A stretch of 27,500 bases of DNA from the NCBI GenBank assembly GCA_963170055.1, contig CAUJGJ010000208.1, positions 1,528,574 to 1,556,073 of the forward strand, read 5' to 3'. The position numbers were made by a program, and so were the translations under genes. Source of the DNA: Halisarca cf. caerulea (Eukaryota; Porifera; Demospongiae; Chondrillida; Halisarcidae). The notes under the pieces are model-generated. The model made no database searches and was not told the DNA's origin. It worked only from the letters and a program-made list of their open reading frames with translations. Shown in pieces: positions 21,048-27,500 of the stretch. How positions within the stretch are numbered: position 1 is the first letter of the stretch; every line of letters begins with the position of its first letter.

Positions 21048-23022
21048 ATGCATATATGTTTCTCTATTCCTCTCCCTCTCCCTCTCTCTCTTGCTTGTGT
21101 GTGTGGGTAGGTGTGTTGTTTTGCTTGTGTATATGTACTTGCATGTGTAAATGTCACAAAGTCAACATCACTGGTACTGATACTCTTTTGTAGAAAGAAG
21201 ATCAACAATGAGATATCTGCATTAGACAAGGCAATAAAAGATTTACGAAAGGGTGAAGGTGGCTTGGCTGACGAGTATGGAGTTATGACTGATAATCTTC
21301 AGAAATCAGTGCAAAAGGAGGTATGTACATATGCTACTTATACACTCCAGGAGTACTTGTGATGTGACATGCAGGTGCTATATATGTTCACCATCTACTT
21401 CCATTGCTAGGTGAAACAGGCTGTTGTAACTGCGAAAATTGCTGTCAAGAAAGAAATTGATGGAAATCCTATTGTCAATTCTAAGGACACCACAAATTAT
21501 GTGAATGAATTATGTGAAGTATTAAAGTCTGAGATAGATGATGTCACAGAAGATCTTCACAAGAGGTTAAACAGGATGTATGGAGAATTTGTAAATAGAA
21601 TGAAAGGTGTGTCAGAGTGAGATGGAATTCAGTATTAACTGTGGTATACTTATTTGAGGGGAAATCCCCTGCTGACCCCACCCTCCAGCTCGTCCTTTTC
21701 ACATACTGATCAATTGGTGGACTTTTTTCTGGAATTCACTAGCAAAACACTTCATTCATGTTGCCTTGACACTTGTTGTCTGATGTACTCACTATTAACT
21801 GTCGTCTTGTTATTTACGTGTTTCTGTTACCTAGAAATATTCAAAAAACACATGAGACGATTTCCGGAAGTTGCTGAAAGGTATATGTATACAAATGTAA
21901 TAATACGTATTATTGTGACGTGCTGTAGGTTGGGAAATTGTACACCAGGTCATTCCTTCTGACATCCTTGATTTTTACAAAGGGTTTCACTGGCGACCGT
22001 GATTTTGTACCTACGTATGTTGGTCAAGCACTTGTGCAATACATAGCTTAATATGATGTCATACAGTAGTTGCTGGGTGACACTGATTCAGAAGTTTTGT
22101 TTGCAAATATTTCTGCCCTCTCACCCCTAAAATGAAGCATTTCGCATAAGTGTCATTCACTAAACTATCTTGTATTGTACCTTTACTGGGTACCAGTGGA
22201 ACTCTCTAGTACGACAATAGATGGGGCTCGATGGGGCTAAAATGTTGAATAGGAAGGAGGTTGTTGGATTGCAGAGCAACCCTTAGCATACCTTAATATG
22301 ATGACTGCACTTCATTAGATCAATCAGGTATCGCAGGATTGTAGAGGTGTTGGATCACAAATGCACTATAATTTCCTGTACTTTCCTAATTTCAGTATTA
22401 GTGGCCTACCACGATTGCCTGATTGTGCTTCGCTAGCGGGTGACTATGCTCCATCGTATCGTTTTCATCGTCATTTGATGCCAGGATTCTCACTGGTAAG
22501 TGCATGAATGCAAGCTTTAAGGATGTACAGACTCAGAGCTATTTAGTGTTACTTCTTCATTTTCTTTTATTACTTCTTCATTTTCCTATTGTTTTCCTTT
22601 GGACTTCCAGTGTGTAAGGCTCAGTGAATAATATATATATGTACATATATATGTATTGGTTATAACCCTAGCTCCTCTGAGTTGTGTGGCATTAATAATC
22701 ACGACACCCGAGGGCAGAGTGATTATTAATACCATACAACTAGGAGGCGGGTTATAACCGGCTTCTAAACTGATACGAAAGAGAGTTTAGCGCCTCCCTT
22801 CTGATTCACCTGCATTGAAAACGGGCATCAGTTAGTTGATTGACTAATTTCTTGTTGTCAATTAACAGACCAAATTAAACCTTAAACTTAAGATCTGTAT
22901 TTTCCCAGCACTGCCATAGCATAGAGCAATACAGATCACACTGCTACTGTTTGAAGCATACAAACTAGCCAGAACCAGCCGGCCTTTGATGTTACTGGGC
23001 ATCAGTTTAGAAATGTATATAT

Positions 23023-23099
<77 letters not shown>

Positions 23100-25024
23100 A
23101 TGTGGATTTGAGGGAAAGTCTTATAATAGAGAATTTATATTATAGTAGTAATAGAGAATTATGGATTTATACAGGAATGAGTTGGGAATTGTTTTGATTC
23201 AAAACATCATCAAAGTTTACAAACATTGTGTTCAATAAATGTTCAACTGTACACTTCAATGTTTTGTAAGTGATAGGAGTGTGTGAGGTGGCAGCCCCCA
23301 TGAGTTTTCAACTCAAATTACTTCTTGATGTACATGCATGTATGCAGAATTTAGTATTTTCACTTCCTTTGATTAATCATGCAAATCTAATTAAATGTTG
23401 ATTTATGTACTTGTTGTGTTGTACAGAAGGATGCATCTGGTCTGCTTGGTGCAGGTGGATTGGGAACAGGAGTTGGGGTGAGTTTGTACCAGTACCTTTT
23501 ATGTTATTGTCATAATTTGACCGACAGCATGTTCACTTTTCCCTTTGATAGGTTGCGCTTGCTACGGGTCCTTTGGCTGTGCCAATTGCAGCGGGTCTTG
23601 GTATATTTGCAGGTGGCTACAGTGTTTTCAAGGTGACCACCTGGTTTGTATCAGATGATTGGAAGCGTGGTATCAAGGCAGATGTAAGTTTGCGCATTTT
23701 GCAATATTAAAATTAAAATTTAGTACATAGTACTCACTTTGGAGTCAGAGTTATGACTCAGGGATGGAAGAGGAACTTCATAGTGAATTTGATATAATTG
23801 ATGAGTGATTGAGAATCCAAATTTGTACAGAATTGCTAAATGCATCAATTGCTGCTGCTAGTGATTTCGAATGTGTATAATTGTATTGCTCTGTAGGTCT
23901 ACAACACACTGGCATCCAAATTAGAGGCTCACGTGGGATCATTACAAAAAGACTGCGCCTCTGTGTTTAAGGAATGTTTGGAGGGTGCCAAAGAATGCTT
24001 CTCTAAAGAGTTTCAAGATGCTGTTAACTTTAAGGAAGAAGAAATGCAGGACAACAGTGAGCAGTTGAAAGAGTTAGAAGAACTGATCTCAAATTTTAAG
24101 AAACCCAGGTATGGACAATCATGTGCAACCACCAACGGGAACCATGCATCCTTCATCATAGCTGCCAACCTATGAAATTTCTCTCCAGGGACATCATCCC
24201 TACATACGTACATTGATCCCATGCGCGTGCACGCTTTGCGCGAATCGATGAATGCATAAGTCATGCACCATGTGTTTGGGGGGAGCAATTCAATAGTAAA
24301 GTGAACACGTTGTCAATATTTACTATGAGAAGCATATATTATACATGTACATTTGTGTGTGTATACACACTTGTGTTGTACTGTATGTGTTATGTATACC
24401 CATATGTGTATACGTACTCACGATATTGTTGAGTACAGCAGTGGACGATTTTTGAGGGAATAAGGTGAAGCTTGAATGCTTGAATTTGCTACCTACATAC
24501 GTAATATTACGCATATGACGGCATGCCATGAACACTTTAATTTTGTGCAACTAAATTTTCACGGTATTCGCGGATTTTCAGCCATCCACAAAACTGTACA
24601 CCTGTGAAGTTTTAGATTGGGCTCTTGTGCAATGGTAAACATGGCAGTTGTGAATATGAAGCATGAAACTTGCTAAAAGCCAAGATCTGTGAAAGTTTCA
24701 TCCCGTACAAATTAATACGTACACAGAATTTAATCCAGTAAATGGTCCAATGCCATGATGATGTGAAGGTTGTTTGTGCACACTGTCACTCATTTCTGTA
24801 GATCAGATTTGGATGATGTTAAAACACAACTGGAATATTTTAAGAAGCAATTTCTGGATAAAGATAGTGAGTTTTCATGTACTCTGACATAGTGAACATG
24901 TATACTCCAACATAATCTATATTATGTTTGCTACTATGCAACACATTACACACACACACGCACGCACACACACACACACACACACATGCACACACACACA
25001 CGCGCGCGCACACACATACGCACG

Positions 25025-25098
<74 letters not shown>

Positions 25099-25160
25099 TA
25101 GATCTGGCAGTGTGCGACGAAACAAATCTTATAGATTTGATGAGTGACCCTTATTTCTAA
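13207..25160 (+). CDS. MFN-like: Mitofusin-like transmembrane GTPase, paralogue 2 (complete, 15 exons, 696 aa)
   Basis: Exons: 13207-13596, 15633-15754, 17597-17705, 18683-18956, 19664-19743, 20541-20662, 21194-21320, 21411-21606, 21835-21880, 22396-22495, 23427-23477, 23552-23683, 23897-24108, 24802-24866, 25096-25160. Total 2091 nt, phases consistent, no internal stop. Motifs: G1 GRTSNGKST (70-78), GSVSSCF at the G2 site (Ser97 where mitofusins usually have Thr), G3 DSPG (170-173), G4 NHWD (230-233). A helical middle region contains QTKFGRHC, which resembles mitofusin HR1-side sequence from memory. A Gly-rich two-pass hydrophobic hairpin lies at about 523-565, and the Glu/Lys-rich tail ends in SDPYF. 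Exons 2, 3, 6 and 13 have the same lengths as their gene 1 counterparts. It lacks a match to gene 1 exon 10 and has an extra intron before its last exon. An AATAAA lies 35 nt after the stop. Expected role is outer mitochondrial membrane fusion. Kozak-like AAAAAATGG start. Confidence 0.92.
13699..13994. mobile_element. MITE, TAGTCTCGCGTAGCCAGACC family
   Basis: Left end TAGTCTCGCGTAGCCAGACC and right end GAGGGTCTGGATCTGAGATTA are inverted. It lies in gene 2 intron 1 and is the longest of three related copies in the window. Confidence 0.7.
14003..14081. repeat. 7-bp tandem repeat (TAGGGTA)
   Basis: About 10 copies of TAGGGTA (in phase, AGGGTAT), abutting the left end of the MITE at 14081-14398. 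It resembles but is not the metazoan telomere hexamer TTAGGG. Confidence 0.9.
14081..14398. mobile_element. MITE with about 55-bp inverted ends beside a 7-bp satellite
   Basis: Left AATCTTATTTAACCTGGGG...GCCAGAGGCTACTGTAAGTG and right CACTTACAGTAGCCTCTGGC...TTAAATAAGAATA are inverted over about 55 bp. Sited in gene 2 intron 1. A solo related end occurs near 19021-19080. Confidence 0.75.
14833..15366. mobile_element. Possible element with TAGTAGCGGTGG-type ends
   Basis: TAGTAGCGGTGG at the left and CCACCACCTATGCTA at the right are inverted over about 12-15 bp, followed by G-rich and C-rich inner arms respectively. It is non-coding and lies in gene 2 intron 1. The limits are tentative. Confidence 0.4.
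16271..16370. repeat. Inverted repeat with C6/G6 arms
   Basis: TGACCCCCCAAAAA is followed 9 bp later by TTTTTGGGGGGTGA, a strong hairpin. Weaker symmetry (CAAAAATTT versus AAATTTTTG) extends outwards. Located in gene 2 intron 2. 15760-16270 and 16371-17165 show no other nameable feature. Confidence 0.55.
17169..17294. repeat. (GT)n followed by GCATGCAT repeats
   Basis: About 75 bp of GT, then GTGCGTGC and a (GCAT)n palindromic tract, in gene 2 intron 2. Confidence 0.9.
17337..17392. repeat. Hairpin with 13-bp perfect arms
   Basis: CCTTTCTCCTAAT and ATTAGGAGAAAGG form a perfect stem in gene 2 intron 2. AGAAGG and CCTTCT motifs between and after the arms can extend alternative pairing. Confidence 0.6.
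18274..18475. mobile_element. MITE with TACNGTATAGCGCTGAATTTT-type ends
   Basis: Left end TACCGTATAGCGCTGAATTT and right end AAATTTAGCACTATACAGTA are inverted repeats. The interior also has TTTCGCATTTTTCG versus CCGCGAATATTTC symmetry. Located in gene 2 intron 3. Confidence 0.65.
19021..19085. mobile_element. Solo end of the 14081-type MITE with a short satellite
   Basis: ATAGGATAGGATAGG runs into AATCATTTTTAGTCTGGGGA and AGCCTCTACAAAGGCACCC, matching in order the left arm at 14081-14150. Located in gene 2 intron 4. Confidence 0.55.
19327..19366 (+). repeat. Near-pure 40-bp G tract
   Basis: Forty bases of G broken by only two T residues, on the sense strand of gene 2 intron 4. It could form a G-quadruplex in DNA or pre-mRNA, and may also be a sequencing-difficult site of uncertain length. 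Confidence 0.9.
20369..20397. repeat. Short perfect hairpin
   Basis: GTCTGACCCA and TGGGTCAGAC are a perfect 10-bp stem around a T-rich loop, in gene 2 intron 5. Similar GGACAA and CAGACAAA words recur at 20170-20440, suggesting a degenerate element. Confidence 0.55.
20747..21110. repeat. Compound GT array with duplicated CTCTCCCTCTC blocks
   Basis: Two (GT)n tracts, each followed by GCATGCAT and then a CCTCTCCCTCTCTCTCTTGC block (near 20950 and 21070), indicating a duplicated unit. It fills most of gene 2 intron 6. Confidence 0.9.
22193..22372. mobile_element. Degenerate pogo-like MITE
   Basis: Begins TACCAGTGGAACTCTCTAG and contains TTGGATTGCAGAG and a GTTGGATCACAAATGCACTA end. It is similar in wording to the element at 25867-26039. 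Located in gene 2 intron 9. Confidence 0.4.
22658..22759. mobile_element. Fold-back element, GGTTATAACC ends
   Basis: GGTTATAACCCTAGCTCCTC...ATTAATAATCAC is mirrored by GTGATTATTAATACC...GGAGGCGGGTTATAACC. Arms are about 45 bp with a short spacer. Located in gene 2 intron 10. Confidence 0.7.
22761..23014. mobile_element. Second inverted-repeat unit next to the fold-back
   Basis: TTCTAAACTGAT (22763) and ATCAGTTTAGAA (23001) are perfect inverted ends. The unit directly abuts the fold-back element on one side and the (TA)n array on the other. Confidence 0.5.
23015..23101. repeat. (TA)n microsatellite
   Basis: About 80 bp of TA with two breaks, in gene 2 intron 10, adjoining the inverted-repeat units. 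It could extrude a cruciform. Confidence 0.95.
24948..25095. repeat. (CA)n array ending exactly at a splice acceptor
   Basis: CA repeats with CGCACGCA and CGCGCGCG variants fill most of gene 2 intron 14 and run directly into the CACAG acceptor of the last exon. Confidence 0.95.
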
Positions 25161-25194
25161 GATATGTGTATTGTTTTGTAGAAGCTTCTGGTTC

Positions 25195-25200
25195 AATAAA
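25195..25200 (+). terminator. Polyadenylation signal of mitofusin gene 2
   Basis: Canonical AATAAA begins 35 nt after the gene 2 stop codon and is followed by T/GT-rich sequence (TTTTAGTATGTTGTC), as expected for cleavage and polyadenylation. No AATAAA or ATTAAA is present in the 141-bp gap after gene 1. Confidence 0.7.
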
Positions 25201-25390
25201 TTTTAGTATGTTGTCAAGTGTCGATTCCTTCACCCACCCACCCACGCATAGTAAGACAGGCCCCTTTAAAGTGTGGATGTAAATTTGCAACGAAGTACAA
25301 TGGCCAGGTCAAACCGTGTGGCTGACTTTTGGAGGCTCGAACTAGAATGGTTTCACTGTATATTTAAGATTCTGTGCTAAAAATAAATTA

Positions 25391-25823
25391 TACAGTCATT
25401 TTCAATTGGTTTAAAGGATGTTTCATTTCATTTGACAGACGTTTCAATTTATTTAACAGTAGTTCCATTTTTCATTGCAATTAACATAAGTGCTGTAGCT
25501 CAAGTTTGGAGCAATTTTCTACCCAAATACCCAGCTTTACTCAGGACACTTCGTTTTGAAGTTTTTAAACTTTAGTTTTCGCATACTAACACTTTCCTTT
25601 GGAGGTTTACGAAGACTTGAGCGTTCATGAAGAAACTGTTCGAGAAGTACCTCTCAAAGACGAAACGCGCTCAGAAAAGTTTGCCTATAACCCTTACATA
25701 ATTATTGCTTCAAATTAACTCCAAACTTGTGCAGTAGCGCTTCCGTTAATTGGAATGAAACGTCCGTTAAATGAATTGCAACATCTGTCAAAAAATGCGT
25801 TGAACCAATTGAAGAAGACTGTA
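25391..25823. mobile_element. MITE with about 120-bp terminal inverted repeats, TA-flanked
   Basis: Left end TACAGTCATTTTCAATTGGT and right end ACCAATTGAAGAAGACTGTA are inverted. Similarity continues through CGTTTCAATT..AACAG and GTGCTGTAGCTCAAGTTTGG. It is TA-bounded, like mariner/pogo elements, and non-coding. It occupies most of the gene 2 to gene 3 spacer. Confidence 0.75.
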
Positions 25824-25866
25824 TTATTCAGCAACATACATCTATGTATTATGCCTTACATGCATG

Positions 25867-26039
25867 TATAGTGAAGCCTCTCTAAACTGACACTCAATGG
25901 TGCTTGAAACAGTGTTGAATGAGGCTCAACTCAAGGTTGTTGGATTACAGAGTGACTCTCAGCATACTTTAATATGGTGACTGTACCTCAAAAGAGGGTC
26001 AGACTACAGAGAGTGTCGGTTTACAGAGGGTCCCCTGTA
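25867..26039. mobile_element. Pogo-like MITE
   Basis: Left TATAGTGAAGCCTCTCTAAA with GACACTC, and right GAGTGTCGGTTTACAGAGG followed by CCCCTGTA, are inverted repeats about 30 bp long, TA-bounded. Confidence 0.7.
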
Positions 26040-26138
26040 TGGTAATATTACCCCAAAGCCTGTATCATCTTGACAGGGTCTCTGTGGCTATAGGAGCTAT
26101 ACCATTACTTTAGTATAGTTTCCACACCATGCAACCTG

Positions 26139-26263
26139 TATAGTGCTCTCTATATGAATTGAACAGGTGGTGCTTCAATATAATTTGTCCATAATATTAT
26201 ACTATGCTTCGTACATGTATAGTGCTCTCTATATATATGAATTGAACAGGTGGTGCTTCAATA
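26139..26263. repeat. Direct repeat, about 43 bp, two copies
   Basis: TATAGTGCTCTCTATAT...GAATTGAACAGGTGGTGCTT occurs at 26139-26181 and 26218-26263, separated by AT-rich sequence. It lies upstream of gene 3. Confidence 0.85.
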
Positions 26264-26370
26264 GCATAGATATTACTATTAATAATACTAGGCACTATAA
26301 TATTTATTATATATGGCATACATGATACATGCATCCATATTATAATACACTAGTTATAGGCCTGCATATA

Positions 26371-26472
26371 GCTAGTCTCGTACCCAGACCGTCACTCGGC
26401 CGCCATTTTTTATATCCGCCCTCGCCGATATAAAAAATGGCGGCCGAGTGACGGTCTGGGTACGAGACTAGC
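26371..26472. mobile_element. Perfect 46-bp-arm palindrome upstream of gene 3
   Basis: Arms 26371-26416 and 26427-26472 are perfectly complementary around a 10-bp loop. The outer bases GCTAGTCTCGTACCCAGACC relate it to the TAGTCTCGCGTAGCCAGACC family. ATATA flanks both sides and may be a target duplication. It ends 38 bp before the gene 3 ATG and contains the small ORF ATG GCG GCC GAG TGA at 26437. Confidence 0.85.
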
Positions 26473-26510
26473 ATATAGCCATATGTACTTCACGGCTACG
26501 TACGGAAAAC

Positions 26511-26882
26511 ATGGTAGGGAGATGGAGTAGTGATTTTGAAACCGCCAAGAAGCACATTATTGGCGACGTTGACCGATTGATTCTGGTTGCCGAGAAGCTG
26601 GTAAAACTTGACAATCGACTGAATGGCAAACGGCAGGGCCCCCTGAGGGAATTGGTGGGAAGGCTCGAAGAAATTCAGAACTTGGTTGGTCAAAGTCACA
26701 TGAAAGTGGTCTTCTTTGGGAGAACTAGTAACGGCAAGAGCACGCTTATAAACGCTCTTCTCGGAGGAGAAGTCCTTCCCACAGGATGTGGGTCTGTGTC
26801 GAGTTGCTTCTGCTCTATCCAGGGAAAGGCGGGACCGAAGGGATCGGCCAAAGTAGGGAACAGAACATACGACAATTTGGAA
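26511..26882 (+). CDS. MFN-like: Mitofusin-like GTPase, paralogue 3 (first exon only; gene runs off the window)
   Basis: A 124-codon first exon ending at a GTACGT donor in phase 0, the same phase as the first introns of genes 1 and 2. It has an N-terminal amphipathic helical segment, then [15 protein letters not shown] (G1, residues 70-78) and GSVSSCF at the G2 site with Ser97. It is closer to gene 2 than to gene 1 (VLP...CGSVSSCFC shared, G1 residues identical, first exon of similar length). No second exon was found in 26883-27500. That is expected, because first introns here are 1.2 kb (gene 1) and 2.0 kb (gene 2). The start has the context AAACATGG. Whether the rest of the gene is intact cannot be judged from this window. 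Confidence 0.88.
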
Positions 26883-27169
26883 GTACGTGGTCCTTTATGT
26901 TCACAGTCTATGATTGCATGATCGAAGCAAACTAACAAAATATTACTGGAGTTAGGAGACTATACAGTACGTCAAATTAAACATTTCGTTATGCTTGAAA
27001 TTGTTTCACTTTCGATTTCCTTGGTGCGTTTTTCTTTTCACCCTCCCTTGATTCTGATAACCTATAGCTAGTAAGACCCATTCTGATACCAACACGTGCG
27101 ATTGTAGACCATAGCAAGGAGCTATTGACTGCTTAATTAACAACTAGAATTTCTGTACATGCCAGGTGT

Positions 27170-27262
27170 AGGTCTAATATCTATGGTCTAACCATAGCCT
27201 AACCATAGATACTACAAACTATAGGTTTGTAGTATGTGGTTTGTAGTATCTATGGTCTAACT
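27170..27262. repeat. Inverted repeats of TCTATGGTCTAAC / TTTGTAGTAT
   Basis: CTAACCATAGATACTACAAA and TTTGTAGTATCTATGGTCTA are inverted arms with further partial copies nearby. Located in the first intron of gene 3. 26883-27169 shows nothing nameable. Confidence 0.65.
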
Positions 27263-27306
27263 ATAATATTTCCCAGCTCTCACTTGAATACTCTCCACAC
27301 CCATAA

Positions 27307-27500
27307 TACAGAGGAATCTCTCTATAACGGACACCTGGGACCTGAAAAGCTTTGTTATACCATAGATACGTACTCCAACAACTATAGTTGTACAGAGGTT
27401 TCCACTATTCAGAGGTTGCATGTGTTGCATGTGTGGGGATAATGGTCTTAGCTTATCTGGGCCCACAAAAGCAGCAGTCTGTTATAAAGAGGTTTCTGCT
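27307..27500. mobile_element. Pogo-like MITE reaching the window end
   Basis: Left TACAGAGGAATCTCTCTATA and right TTATAAAGAGGTTTCTGCT are inverted ends with a GGACACC inner motif. The right border may lie just past the window. Confidence 0.6.

Noticed and set aside
21881..22395. Missing counterpart of gene 1 exon 10 in gene 2
   Set aside because: Candidates with AG/GT borders (for example starting near 21982) do not keep phase 2 on both sides, and direct joining of 21880 to 22396 is in frame.
26883..27500. Second exon of gene 3
   Set aside because: No segment with the expected ending (hydrophobic strand then split D-S/T-P-G) was found; it probably lies past the window.

Overview
This is a eukaryotic, almost certainly metazoan, nuclear window. 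Coding sequence is broken into many short exons with GT..AG introns. Non-coding DNA is AT-rich, full of (GT)n/(CA)n microsatellites and carries many short inverted-repeat (MITE-like) elements. The exon style, the repeat types and the mitofusin family suggest an early-branching marine invertebrate, and a sponge is my best guess. That is an inference, not something the sequence proves.

The core is a head-to-tail array of three mitofusin-like (MFN/Marf/Fzo, dynamin superfamily) transmembrane GTPase genes on the + strand. Gene 1 (6621-13065, 15 exons, 697 aa) and gene 2 (13207-25160, 15 exons, 696 aa) could be assembled completely from splice sites; reading frame and intron phase stay consistent throughout. 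Gene 3 (26511 to beyond the window end) shows only its first exon (124 aa). Many exons have the same length and phase in genes 1 and 2 (122, 109, 122 and 212 nt), so they are clear duplicates. They differ by one extra exon in gene 1, one extra terminal intron in gene 2, and introns about twice as long in total in gene 2. Only 141 bp separate the gene 1 stop from the gene 2 ATG. Each full protein has an N-terminal helix, a GTPase domain (G1, G2, G3 and G4 visible), a helical middle region, a glycine-rich membrane hairpin and a C-terminal helical tail. This is the mitofusin layout expected for an outer-mitochondrial-membrane fusion GTPase.

On the - strand at 990-3633 there is an unrecognised multi-exon gene, from which five phase-compatible exons (about 256 codons) could be joined. 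It is transcribed away from the mitofusin array. A possible further - strand coding fragment lies near 5181-5340.

The remainder is repeat-rich. 1-6600 holds GT arrays, a CT-rich minisatellite, an 11-bp satellite and several TA-flanked pogo/Tigger-like MITEs. The introns of genes 1 and 2 hold more microsatellites, fold-back elements, a G-tract and a (TA)n array. The gene 2 to gene 3 spacer holds a long-TIR MITE, a pogo-like MITE and a perfect 46-bp-arm palindrome ending 38 bp before the gene 3 ATG.
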